DNA of 64,000 nt from Amycolatopsis sp. WAC 01376 (GTDB lineage Bacteria > Actinomycetota > Actinomycetes > Mycobacteriales > Pseudonocardiaceae), in assembly GCF_003947415.1 (NCBI RefSeq), contig NZ_QHKL01000007.1:62001-126000 (forward strand). Direction: 5' to 3'. Shown in pieces: positions 1-8,182 of this stretch. Numbering within the stretch: the first letter of the stretch is position 1; each line of letters starts with the position of its first letter. The translations under genes were made by a program, and so were the position numbers. A model generated the notes under the pieces. It was not told where the DNA came from. It did no database searches and saw nothing but the letters and a program-made list of their open reading frames with translations.

Positions 1-61
1 AGGCGACCACCTCACTCGTGAGCGCGCGGAAACTGTCGGTCCCGTATGCGAAGCTCCACCG

Positions 62-364
62 ATGATCGTCGTATTCGATGCCGAACTCTGGGTCTGGGAC
101 GCCCGCCGCGAGGAGACCTGGACCTTCGTGAGCCTGCCCGAGGACATCTCCGAGGAGATCCGCGAAATCACCGACGGCCCCCGCCGCGGGTTCGGGGCGG
201 TTCGCGTCCAGGTCGGTATCGGCGGCAGCAAATGGAAGACGTCGATCTTCCCGGACTCCAAACGTGGCGCCTACGTGCTGCCGGTCAAAAAGGCGGTCCG
301 CAAGGCCGAAGGGATCGAGGAGGGAGATGTAGCGAAGGTGACCGTCGAGCTGATCGACCTCTGA
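62..364 (+). CDS. DUF1905 domain protein
   Basis: This 100-residue protein matches the small DUF1905 family, a compact beta-rich fold of unknown function. Visible family features are the N-terminal strand FDAELWVWD, the WTFVSLPED segment near residues 20-28, the KWKTSIFPD stretch near residues 60-68, and the closing YVLPVKKAVRKAEGI followed by EGDVAKV. There is no signal peptide or membrane segment, so it is probably cytosolic. ATG at 62 is the natural start although no good ribosome site precedes it. It converges with the regulator that ends 4 bases downstream. Bases 1-61 contain no gene I can support. Confidence 0.75.
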   Translation: MIVVFDAELWVWDARREETWTFVSLPEDISEEIREITDGPRRGFGAVRVQVGIGGSKWKTSIFPDSKRGAYVLPVKKAVRKAEGIEEGDVAKVTVELIDL

Positions 365-367
365 CCG

Positions 368-1348
368 TCAAAGCAGGCGTTCACCGAGCGAGGTCGTCTG
401 GTAGAGGACGCCGCGGCCGGAGCGTTCCCGGGTGACCAGTCCGCTGTCCCGCAGGACCTTGAGGTGCTGGGAGACAGCGCTTGGTGTCACGCCGAAGGCC
501 CGGGCCAGATCGGTCGTGGTCGCGGGGGAGGACAGCGCCGAAAGGAGAGCGGCCCGCATCCGGCCCAGGAGGCGCACGGTGCCTGCTCCCGGTGATCGGG
601 TTCCGGCTGCCCACAACGCGGCGGTTCCTCGCGCCGGGTAGCGGATCGTGGTCTGGGTCGAGGTGTTGTTCTTGATCAGGACATAGGGCGAGCCGAGGAC
701 GACAGGCATCAGCACGAGACCGCCTGGCCCTCGCGTGACTGCCCTGTGCCGATTCCGCCAGCGTTCGCCGGCCAGGGTGACCCGGTCGGAGTGCCAGCGC
801 AGGTCCGGGTGCAGATCCGCGAACAACCGCTCGGCGCCGCCCGCGGTCAGTTGCCGGGCGCGGTATCCGACGTCGGCTTCCAGCGCCGCCCGGATCCGCG
901 GCCAGTGCGGCGCGACGAGGCGGTCGTGGGCTTCGCGCAGTTCCCCGGCGATCTCCCGGAGGCCGGCGGTGGGGTCGTCCGCGAGGGCCGCGGCGGCGTG
1001 GGGAAGCTTTTCGCCGAACACCCGGTCGAGACTGGCTCTCACCCGTGCTTCGGGGGTTCGCCGCAGCGCGTCGAGGTCGTTTTCGAGGGAATCTCCCGAG
1101 TCCCGCGGAGCGGGGACGAGGAATTCCGGCCAGCTGAGCCTGCCGGTCACGAGCAGCGGCCAGGTCCGCGAAAGAGCGAGAGATTCGCGATCGAGTTCCT
1201 CCCGCGCCCACCGGGACCAGGGCTGATTGACCGTGTTCCGGTCGAGTCCGGCGATTTGCAGCAGGCAGGCGACGGTTTCGGACAGCGGCGAGATCGCGAA
1301 CCGGGTCGCGGCCAGTTCGGCGACGCCGAGTTCGATGGTCATCGGCAT
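368..1348 (-). CDS. ArsR/DUF5937-type winged-helix transcriptional regulator
   Basis: A roughly 326-residue regulator with an unusual order: a long N-terminal region of the DUF5937 type (ELGVAELAATRFAISPLSE near the start) and a C-terminal ArsR-like winged helix, where TDLARAFGVTPSAVSQHL is the recognition region and the wing follows at GRGVLYQTT. The family is found in actinomycetes, usually beside a transporter. Here it is divergent from the MFS gene at 1415, which it probably represses. A longer frame opens at 1405, but family proteins begin at MPMTIELG (1348) or MTIELG (1342). The 66-base spacer is the only room for a shared operator; I could not define one. Confidence 0.8.
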   Translation of the reverse strand: MPMTIELGVAELAATRFAISPLSETVACLLQIAGLDRNTVNQPWSRWAREELDRESLALSRTWPLLVTGRLSWPEFLVPAPRDSGDSLENDLDALRRTPEARVRASLDRVFGEKLPHAAAALADDPTAGLREIAGELREAHDRLVAPHWPRIRAALEADVGYRARQLTAGGAERLFADLHPDLRWHSDRVTLAGERWRNRHRAVTRGPGGLVLMPVVLGSPYVLIKNNTSTQTTIRYPARGTAALWAAGTRSPGAGTVRLLGRMRAALLSALSSPATTTDLARAFGVTPSAVSQHLKVLRDSGLVTRERSGRGVLYQTTSLGERLL

Positions 1349-1414
1349 CGCCAGAGTATGTAGTCCGGGGCTAAATGGTGTCTCCGGAACGCGGGACGTC
1401 GCCACGATCCGATC

Positions 1415-2596
1415 ATGTCCGACTTACCCCGCGTACCGGCGACTGTGGTGGGCCACCGGGATCGACAGTCTCGGCAATGGCGTCTTCGCGGCGGCGCTGC
1501 CCTTGCTGGCCGTGACGGTGACCCGCGACCCGAGGGAGGTCGCTCTGGTCTCGGCCGCGACGTACCTGCCGTGGCTTCTGCTATCGCTCATCGCCGGATC
1601 GGTCGTCGACAGGGTCGACCTGACCACGCTCATGTGGCGGACGCAGGCACTCCAAGCCCTGATCGTCGGCGTGCTCACGGCACTCGTCGTGGCCGGGGCG
1701 ATCACTGTGCCGGTGCTCGTTCTTCTCGCGTTCGCGCTGGGTTCGTGCGATGTCTTCTACGACAACGCCGCGCAAACGACGCTTCCGGATCTCGTCCCGG
1801 AAGACCTGCTGCACCAGGCGAACGGCAGGCAACAGGTGGCGATGACCGTCGGAAGGCAGTTCCTGGGGCCGCCTCTCGGGAGCCTGTTCTTCGCGCTCGC
1901 CTTGCCCTCCCGTTCGCGGTCGACGCCGCATCGTTCGTCATCGCTGCCACACTTCTGGCCAGGCTGCCCGGACGGCGCGGACACGCGGAAAGCGCGAAGG
2001 TCCTCGACGGACTTCGCTGGCTGAGGAAACACCGTCTGTTCCGCACACTCGCTTTGCTGCTCGGCATCAACACGTTCTGCGGTCAGCTCGGGAACGCGAC
2101 ACTCGTGTTGTTCGTGACCGACGTGCTGCATCTCGGCGCGGGAGTGTTCGGTCTGCTGCTCGCCGGCGCGGCACTCGGTGGCATCGCGGGTGGCCTGGTG
2201 ATCGCGCGGCTGGTCGCCCTGCTCGGCGACCTCCGTGCGCTCCTGGTCTCTCTTGCCGTGAACGCCGTCGTCTTCGCCGGTATGGGGTTCAGTCCGAACG
2301 TCGCCGTGCTCGGCGGGCTCTTGGCGGTGAGCGGGTTCGTGACGACGATCTGGAACGTCGTCACGGTTAGCGTCCGCCAGCGGTCGGTTCCCGCTTCGCT
2401 GCTCGGGCGCGTCAACAGCGTCTACCGGCTTCTCGGCTGGGGGTTGATGCCGCTCGGCGCATTCGCCGGAGGACTCCTCGCGCACAGGTTCGGGCTTCGC
2501 GTTCCCTATCCCGTCGCGGGAGCCGTGCGAGGCCTCGTGCTCGTCGTCGCGCTTCCGGTGCTGATTCCGGCGACGCGGGACGCTACTCCTCCGTGA
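1415..2596 (+). pseudogene. MFS drug-efflux transporter with one clear and one probable frameshift
   Basis: Translation gives a normal 12-helix major facilitator only if the frame is changed. From about 1434 to 1904 the protein (YRRLWWATGIDSLGNG onward, through FFALALP) is in one frame. From about 1904 to 2596 it continues (ALPFAVDAASFV, then GINTFCGQLGNATLVLF) in another. Loss of one G near 1904 (expected GCCTTGGCCCTC, seen GCCTTGCCCTC) explains that break. The only ATG, at 1415, reads MSDLPR in the second frame and leaves the N-terminal frame near 1433, so a second indel is likely there; no other start exists in the first frame. Both breaks could be sequencing errors. It is divergent from an ArsR-type regulator and overlaps the convergent gene downstream by 14 bases. 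Confidence 0.8.
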
Positions 2597-2804
2597 GCTC
2601 GGCCAGCTGATCCGCGGCGTCCCGGTTGCCAAGTGCGGCCAGGCGCCGCAGTTCGTCCAGCGCACCCAGTTCGGTCGCCGTTTCGATCAGCTGGTCCGCC
2701 GCGTCGCTGCTGCCGGCGTCGGCCAGCCGCCGGAGTTCGTCCAGGTCGCCGCGTTCCCCGGCGTCCTGGATCCGCTCGTCGATGGCGTCCTGCTCTTCGC
2801 TCAT
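2583..2804 (-). CDS. Small acidic two-repeat helical protein
   Basis: A 73-residue, strongly acidic protein made almost entirely of two helical repeats. Residues 18-37 (GDLDELRRLADAGSSDAADQ) and the segment starting near residue 46 (GALDELRRLAALGNRDAADQ) align almost position for position. This resembles Sel1/TPR-like or ankyrin-like helical hairpins, which usually bind proteins. I know no function for it. There is no signal peptide. Its 3' end overlaps the convergent MFS pseudogene by 14 bases. Similar short proteins are widespread in actinomycetes. The internal repetition plus a clean start and stop make it more credible than a chance frame. Confidence 0.6.
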   Translation of the reverse strand: MSEEQDAIDERIQDAGERGDLDELRRLADAGSSDAADQLIETATELGALDELRRLAALGNRDAADQLAELTEE

Positions 2805-2914
2805 GTCACCAGGCTACGGGCAGTTCGTAACGACACGAGTCGCGGCGGAGGTTCAGCCGGTCCGGATCGGGACCATGGGACTCGGCTCGGCGACAGCGCT
2901 CGTGACTGCCGCGT

Positions 2915-4945
2915 TCATTCCCGGCCGGTCTTCGCCAGCTTCGACGGCCACCAGATCTTCCGTCCGACGTCCACCGACAGAGCCGGTACCAGCAGCGAGC
3001 GCACCAGAAGCGTATCGAGCAGAACGCCGAACGCGACGATGAAAGCCAGCTGTGCCAGGAAAAGGATCGGCAGGACGGCCAACGCGGCGAAGGTCGCGGC
3101 GAGGACGACACCCGCGGAGGTGATCACGCCGCCGGTGACGCGCAGGCCGCGCAGCGTCCCGTCCCGGGTGCCGATTCTGCCCGCCTCCTCGCGGACCCTG
3201 GTCATCAGGAAGATGTTGTAGTCGATCCCCAGTGCCACAAGGAAGACGAAGCCGAACAGCGGGACGACCGGGTCGGCGCCGGGGAAGTCGAAGACGTGGT
3301 TGAACACCAGCGCCGAGACACCCATCGTCGCGGCGAACGACAGCACCACCGTGCCGATCAGCAGCAGCGGCGCGAGCAGCGACCGCAGCAGGAGGGCGAG
3401 TACCAGGAAGATCACGACCAGGACGATCGGGATGATCAGCAACCGATCGTGCTCCGAGGTCTCCCTGGTGTCGAGCAGGGTCGCCGTCGGCCCGCCGACC
3501 TTGGTGCCGTCGACGGGGTGCACGGCTTCGCGGATCCGTTGGACCGTCGCGACGGCCGCGTCGGAGTCGGGCGGATCGGCCAGTACCGCGTCGATCTTCG
3601 CCAGCCCGCCCGCTTCGCCGCTTTGGCGGACGTCCGAGACGCCGGGGACACGCGCCAGCTCGGTCACCGCCTTGGCTTGTCCGGCGGGGGCGATGATCAC
3701 GGTCGGAGACCCGGAGCCGCCGGGGAAGTAGCGCGAGAGGACTTCCTGTCCTGCCACGGAATCGACCGGCGTGAGGAAGACGTCGGACTGCGCAGTGCCG
3801 GAAGCCTTGAGCTGTGGGAGGAACGCGCCGCCTGCGAGGAGGACGACGGTCGTGACGATCCAGATCGTGCGCGGCGCGCGGGAGATCCAGCCCGCGACGC
3901 GTCCCCAAAGCCCGCCGGTCTCTTCCTTCGGCGGGGCGACCGCCGGCCGGAAGGGCCAGAAAGCGTTGCGCCCGCACAAGGCAAGGACGGCGGGCAGGAA
4001 CGTGATGGTCGTCAGGAAGGCCGCGCCGATGCCGATGGCGGCGACCGGGCCGAGTCCCTTGTTGGAGTTCAGGTCGCTGAACAGCAGACAGAGGACGCCG
4101 AGGATCACGGTCCCGGCGGAGGCCGCGATCGGCTCGATGGTCGAACGCCAGGCCGTGCGGAGCGCGGTGCGGGCGTCGTCGGTCGTCCTGAGTTCCTCGC
4201 GATAGCGGGAGATCATCAGGAGCGCGTAGTCGGTGGCGGCGCCGAAGACGAGGATGAACAGGATGCCCTGGCTCTGCCCGTTCAACGCCAGCACGTCGTG
4301 ATCCGCGAGCAGGTACACCGCGAGGCTCGCCGTTCCCAGCGCGAACACCGCGGACAGCAGGACGAGCAGGGGCAGCAGCGGGCTTCGGTAGACGATGATC
4401 AGGATGAGCGCGACCACCGCGCCCGCGACCAGGAGCAGCAGCCCGTCGATCCCGCCGAACGCCTCCTTGAGATCGGCGACCTGCGCGGCCGGACCGGTCA
4501 CGAGCACTTTCAGCCCATCCGGGGTGTCACGGGCGAGCGCGTCACGCAGTGCCTCGACCCCGTCCCCGGGGTCGGTCGTGGCGTCGAGGAGCACGACGAC
4601 CTGCGCACCCGCGTTGCTCTGCGGCGCCGGGACGAGCCGTGCGTTCGACGTCCGGTCGGCGAGGAATCGCTTGTCGCCCTCGGTCAGGCCCGACGGCCGT
4701 TCGGCGACGACGATCGCCGGGATGACGGCGGCACTGGAGAACTGCTTCTGGAGTTCACCGACCTCGGTCGCTTCGGCCGAGGCGGGCAGGAAGCTGCTGC
4801 TGTCGTTCTCCGTGACCTGGCTCAGCTTGCCGGCGTACGGGCCGCTGAATCCGCCGAAGATCAGCCAGGCCACCGCGATGAGGGCGGGGAGCAGCCAGCG
4901 CAGACGTGACCGCGTGCGGGCGGGGTGTTCGACTTCGGAGATCAT
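2915..4945 (-). CDS. MMPL-family RND transporter
   Basis: This 676-residue membrane protein has the MMPL layout twice over: one N-terminal helix (LLPALIAVAWLIFGGF), a large extracytoplasmic loop, then a block of five helices, and the same pattern repeated from about residue 365. The block GAATDYALLMISRYREEL is the diagnostic MMPL helix-4 segment, and its second copy reads ALGIDYNIFLMTRVREE. Family members export lipids or drugs using the proton gradient. SD-like GGGAG precedes the ATG at 4945. It is divergent from a MarR regulator at 5052, with a palindrome between them, so it is probably derepressed by a MarR ligand. The substrate cannot be read from sequence. Confidence 0.9.
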   Translation of the reverse strand: MISEVEHPARTRSRLRWLLPALIAVAWLIFGGFSGPYAGKLSQVTENDSSSFLPASAEATEVGELQKQFSSAAVIPAIVVAERPSGLTEGDKRFLADRTSNARLVPAPQSNAGAQVVVLLDATTDPGDGVEALRDALARDTPDGLKVLVTGPAAQVADLKEAFGGIDGLLLLVAGAVVALILIIVYRSPLLPLLVLLSAVFALGTASLAVYLLADHDVLALNGQSQGILFILVFGAATDYALLMISRYREELRTTDDARTALRTAWRSTIEPIAASAGTVILGVLCLLFSDLNSNKGLGPVAAIGIGAAFLTTITFLPAVLALCGRNAFWPFRPAVAPPKEETGGLWGRVAGWISRAPRTIWIVTTVVLLAGGAFLPQLKASGTAQSDVFLTPVDSVAGQEVLSRYFPGGSGSPTVIIAPAGQAKAVTELARVPGVSDVRQSGEAGGLAKIDAVLADPPDSDAAVATVQRIREAVHPVDGTKVGGPTATLLDTRETSEHDRLLIIPIVLVVIFLVLALLLRSLLAPLLLIGTVVLSFAATMGVSALVFNHVFDFPGADPVVPLFGFVFLVALGIDYNIFLMTRVREEAGRIGTRDGTLRGLRVTGGVITSAGVVLAATFAALAVLPILFLAQLAFIVAFGVLLDTLLVRSLLVPALSVDVGRKIWWPSKLAKTGRE

Positions 4946-4989
4946 GAGCGGATGGCTCCCGTGGCGGTACTACTTCGACGAGTGAATAG

Positions 4990-5002
4990 TTCGACCATCG
5001 AA
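4990..5002. promoter_or_regulatory. Candidate MarR operator
   Basis: A perfect TTCGA-CCA-TCGAA inverted repeat in the 106-base spacer between the MMPL exporter and the marR-type gene. A further TTCGA half-site lies at about 4973. MarR proteins usually bind such palindromes and repress both themselves and the divergent transporter. Assignment is inferred from position only. Confidence 0.5.
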
Positions 5003-5051
5003 ATAGTAGAGTGGTCACCCGGACGGGGCAGCGTGAGGGGAGGTTTCGGAC

Positions 5052-5534
5052 ATGACCAAGGGCGCTGAAGACACCGAGGAGGTCACGGACGCCCTGCTCG
5101 TCCTCCTGCTGAGGCAGCTGACCGTCGAATCGGACCGGTTCGCCGAGATGTTCGGTGAGGCGCACGGCCTGCACCGGACCGACCTCAACGCGCTCGCGGT
5201 GATCATGGACGCGGCCAGGATGGGGGACCCGATGAGCCCCAGCAGGCTCGCGAGCGCGCTGCATCTGAGCGCGTCGGCGACGACGTCGGTGCTGGATCGG
5301 CTGGAGCGGGCCGGGCACCTCTACCGGGACCGGAGCGCGACCGACCGTCGCAAGGTCGAATTGCGGATGCACGACAAGGCGCGGGAAACCGGCGCCGAGT
5401 TCTTCATGCCCCTCGGCGAGCGCTTCTCCGCCGCATGGAGCGACCTTGGGGACGAGGAGCGGCGGACGGTCGCCCGGTTCCTCCGGAGCAGTATCGCCGC
5501 GACCGTGGAGGTGCGGGCACGCCTGGCACCGTGA
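5052..5534 (+). CDS. MarR-family transcriptional regulator
   Basis: A 160-residue MarR protein. The winged helix spans about residues 30-105. MSPSRLASALHLSASATTSV is the helix-turn-helix and DRLERAGHLYRDRSATDRR contains the wing with the near-invariant D-R-R motif (DRSATDRRKVEL). The flanking helices form the dimer interface. The ATG at 5052 follows a strong GGGGAGG. It probably represses the divergent MMPL exporter through the palindrome at 4990-5002, with relief by a small phenolic or drug-like ligand, as in the family. The following SDR gene overlaps its stop codon, suggesting cotranscription. Confidence 0.9.
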   Translation: MTKGAEDTEEVTDALLVLLLRQLTVESDRFAEMFGEAHGLHRTDLNALAVIMDAARMGDPMSPSRLASALHLSASATTSVLDRLERAGHLYRDRSATDRRKVELRMHDKARETGAEFFMPLGERFSAAWSDLGDEERRTVARFLRSSIAATVEVRARLAP

Positions 5535-7012
5535 ACACTCGGGGCATGCGATGTGTGGTGCTCGGTGCGACGGGATATGTCGGCGGACGACTGGTGCCGC
5601 AACTGCTCGAAACGGGCCACGAGGTCCGCGTGGTGGCTCGCTCGCCGGAGAAGGTCGCCGAAGAGCCGTGGCGTGACCGGGTCGAGGTCGAACGCGGCGA
5701 CGTCACCGATCCGGCCTCGATCGAGACGGCGCTGGCCGACGGCGAGGTCGTCTACTACCTCGTGCATTCCCTGGCGCAAAAGGACTTCGTCGCGATCGAC
5801 CGCGAGGCGGCGAAGACGGTCGCCGACGCCGCGAAGAAGGCGGGCGCGCGGCGGCTGGTGTACCTGGGCGGCATCGTGCCGGACGACGAGGAGTTGTCGC
5901 CGCATCTGGCTTCCCGCGCCGAAGTCGGCAGGGTCCTGCTGGACTGCGGGGTGCCCGCCGTCGTCCTGCAGGCCGCGGTGATCATCGGCTCGGGTTCGGC
6001 GAGTTTCGAGATGCTGCGCTACCTGACCGAACGCCTTCCCGCGATGATCACCCCGCGGTGGGTGCACAACCGCATCCAGCCGATCGCGATCCGGGACGTG
6101 CTGCACTACCTCGTGCACGCCGCAGACTTGCCGCCGGAAGCGAACGGCGCGTTCGACATCGGCGGCCCCGACGTCCTGACCTATTTGGACATGATGCGCC
6201 GCTACGCCGTCGTCGCGGGTCTGCCGAGGCGGGCCGTCGTGCCCGTTCCGGTGCTGACTCCGTGGCTTTCCGCGCAGTGGGTCAACCTGGTCACGCCCGT
6301 GCCGAAGTCGATCGCCGTACCGTTGATCGAGTCGCTGGTGCACGAAGTGGTCTGTCACGACCATGCCATCGCCGAGCACATCCCCGACCCGGAAGCGGGG
6401 CTGACCCACTACGAACATGCCGTCGAATTGGCGCTGACCCGGATCCGGAACGCCGACGTGCCGACCCGCTGGTCGGACGCGTCGACCGCGCCGTCGGACC
6501 CCCTGCCGAGTGATCCGGAGTGGGCGGGCGGCACGGTCTACGAGGACAAGCGCGAACAGCGGACGGACGCCTCACCGGAAGCGCTGTGGGACGTCATCGA
6601 GTCCATCGGCGGGGAACACGGCTGGTACTCGTTCCCGCTGGCCTGGTCGGTCCGCGGCTGGGCGGACCGGCTCGTCGGCGGAGTCGGGTTGCGGCGCGGC
6701 AGGCGGGATCCGCGACGGCTGCACCTCGGTGAGGCGCTGGACTGGTGGCGCGTCGAATACCTCGACCGGCCGCGCCTGTTGAGGCTGCGGGCGGAAATGA
6801 AGCTCCCGGGCCGTGCCTGGCTCGAACTCGGCGTCGAGTCCGATGAGGACGGTGGGACGATCTACCGGCAGCGGGCGGTGTTCGAGCCGCACGGGCTCGC
6901 CGGGCACGCGTACTGGAAGGGGATCGCGCCGTTCCACGGCGTGGTCTTCGGCGGCATGGTCCGCAACATCACCGGCGCCGCGCAGAAAGCGGCCGGTGTG
7001 CTCGGAGGCTGA
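5531..7012 (+). CDS. NAD(P)-binding SDR-family protein with C-terminal DUF2867 domain
   Basis: About 493 residues. The N-terminal half is an atypical short-chain dehydrogenase (NmrA-like) with the nucleotide-binding motif GATGYVGG directly after the first strand and a conserved HSLAQKDF segment. The C-terminal half, from about residue 335, is a DUF2867/START-like region (YEDKREQ, WYSFPLAW, WWRVEY). This two-domain architecture is common in actinomycetes and its reaction is not established; a redox or epimerase role on a lipid or quinone is possible. GTG at 5531 overlaps the marR stop (GTGA). ATG at 5546 is the alternative start. Overlap suggests joint expression with the MarR-MMPL pair. Confidence 0.8.
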   Translation: MNTRGMRCVVLGATGYVGGRLVPQLLETGHEVRVVARSPEKVAEEPWRDRVEVERGDVTDPASIETALADGEVVYYLVHSLAQKDFVAIDREAAKTVADAAKKAGARRLVYLGGIVPDDEELSPHLASRAEVGRVLLDCGVPAVVLQAAVIIGSGSASFEMLRYLTERLPAMITPRWVHNRIQPIAIRDVLHYLVHAADLPPEANGAFDIGGPDVLTYLDMMRRYAVVAGLPRRAVVPVPVLTPWLSAQWVNLVTPVPKSIAVPLIESLVHEVVCHDHAIAEHIPDPEAGLTHYEHAVELALTRIRNADVPTRWSDASTAPSDPLPSDPEWAGGTVYEDKREQRTDASPEALWDVIESIGGEHGWYSFPLAWSVRGWADRLVGGVGLRRGRRDPRRLHLGEALDWWRVEYLDRPRLLRLRAEMKLPGRAWLELGVESDEDGGTIYRQRAVFEPHGLAGHAYWKGIAPFHGVVFGGMVRNITGAAQKAAGVLGG

Positions 7013-7035
7013 AGGGGACTTTCCCCGCGTGTGGT

Positions 7036-7078
7036 GAAGGGCGCTTTCGCCAGTTCGCATGCGGTGAAAGCGCCCTTC
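7036..7078. terminator. Bidirectional terminator-like hairpin
   Basis: GAAGGGCGCTTTC at 7036-7048 is perfectly complementary to GAAAGCGCCCTTC at 7066-7078, giving a 13-bp stem with a 17-base loop between the converging SDR and lacI genes. There is no U tract, as usual in these high-GC genomes. Confidence 0.6.
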
Positions 7079-7082
7079 GCGG

Positions 7083-8093
7083 CTATGACCGCGGCGGCGC
7101 GGTGCTGGACCGGACGACGAGTTCCGTCGGCACGCTGATCGCGCCCGCCGCGGCGCCGTCGGAGATCTCGGCGAGCAACGCGGCGACGGCCCGGTTCCCG
7201 ACCTCGTCGAACGACTGCCGGACGGTGGTGAGCGGCGGCCAGAAGTGGGCGGCCTCGTCCATGTCGTCGAAGCCGACCACACTCACGTCGCCAGGGACGG
7301 ACCGGCCCTGTTCGTGCATCGCCCGCAGCAGGCCGAGCGCCATCTGGTCGTTCGCGACGAAGACGGCGGTGACCGCGGGATCGCCCGCCAGCCGGACGCC
7401 GTGTTCGTATCCGGACCGCGAAGACCAGTCGCCGGTGAGCGGTGGCGGCACTTCGCGGCCGTCCGCCTCGAGCGTCTCCTGCCACGACTTCCGGCGGCGT
7501 TCGGCCGCGTAGGACTCGGGCGGGCCGGCGACGTGCCATACGGTCTCGTGCCCGAGATCGAGCAGATGCCGGGTCGCGGCGATGGCGCCGGACGCCTGAT
7601 CGAAGTCGACGACCGGGTGGTCACGCCTGCCGCCCGCGTCGATGACGACGACCGGAAGTCCGTGGGGCAGCTCGATTTCGCTCTGGTCCAGCTCGTGCTG
7701 CTCGATGAGGATGATGACGCCGTCGACAGCCTGTTCGTCCAGTCTGCTGAAGGCGCCCGACACCTCGCCTTGGGACGGTCTGGTCACCGGCATGAGGATG
7801 ATCGAGAATCCTTCGCCGGCGGCCGCGGACGCGACCGCGTCGAGGGTGCGGCTGTTGCCGAAGGTCGCGAGTGCCGAGATGATCACGCCGATACTGCGGA
7901 ACCGGCCGTTGCGCAGCGCGCGGGCCGCGCTGTTGGGCCGATAGCCCACTCGGCGCATCGCCGCGAGCACACGTTCTCGGGTCGCCTCGTCGACGTTCGT
8001 CCTGCCGTTCGCGACCCTGGAGACGGTCTGGCCGGACACACCGGCTTCCCTGGCGACGTCGGCCATCGACGGTCCGCGGCCGTTCCTGGACAT
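7083..8093 (-). CDS. LacI-family repressor of the arabinogalactan operon
   Basis: A 336-residue LacI-type regulator. The N-terminal helix-turn-helix (MADVAREAGVSGQTVSRVAN, residues 10-29) is canonical and is followed by the hinge helix around SAARALRNGR. The rest is a periplasmic-binding-protein-like sugar domain ending in VSVVGFDDMDEAAHFWPPLT and the GNRAVAALL dimer helix. The frame is open to 8210, but ATG at 8093 gives the standard MSRNGRGPSMADV start. It is divergent from a sugar importer and arabinogalactan hydrolases. One operator copy overlaps its own start codon, so autorepression is expected. The inducer is probably an arabinose- or galactose-containing oligosaccharide. Confidence 0.92.
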   Translation of the reverse strand: MSRNGRGPSMADVAREAGVSGQTVSRVANGRTNVDEATRERVLAAMRRVGYRPNSAARALRNGRFRSIGVIISALATFGNSRTLDAVASAAAGEGFSIILMPVTRPSQGEVSGAFSRLDEQAVDGVIILIEQHELDQSEIELPHGLPVVVIDAGGRRDHPVVDFDQASGAIAATRHLLDLGHETVWHVAGPPESYAAERRRKSWQETLEADGREVPPPLTGDWSSRSGYEHGVRLAGDPAVTAVFVANDQMALGLLRAMHEQGRSVPGDVSVVGFDDMDEAAHFWPPLTTVRQSFDEVGNRAVAALLAEISDGAAAGAISVPTELVVRSSTAPPRS

Positions 8094-8107
8094 GTTCACG
8101 TCAACAC
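8092..8107. promoter_or_regulatory. LacI operator copy 1 (autoregulatory)
   Basis: ATGTTCACGTCAACAC is a 16-base near-palindrome centred on ACGT, overlapping the lacI start codon. It matches the copy 35 bases away at 14 of 16 positions. The central ACGT with flanking GTT/AAC is typical of LacI-family sites. Confidence 0.7.
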
Positions 8108-8126
8108 GATAGCCTCCGCCGGTCTG

Positions 8127-8142
8127 ATGTTGACGTAAACAT
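8127..8142. promoter_or_regulatory. LacI operator copy 2 (operon side)
   Basis: ATGTTGACGTAAACAT has perfect ATGTT/AACAT arms around ACGT and lies 41 bases before the first permease. Its centre is 35 bp from copy 1, a spacing that could allow cooperative binding. Confidence 0.75.
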
Positions 8143-8182
8143 CTCGCGAGCCGCGCTTTCGCTCGGAGAATCCGGAGGGACG

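Noticed and set aside
3296..4909. A 537-codon plus-strand frame opposite the MMPL gene
   Set aside because: Its translation is low-complexity acidic and basic sequence without a recognisable fold, whereas the minus strand encodes a complete MMPL transporter.
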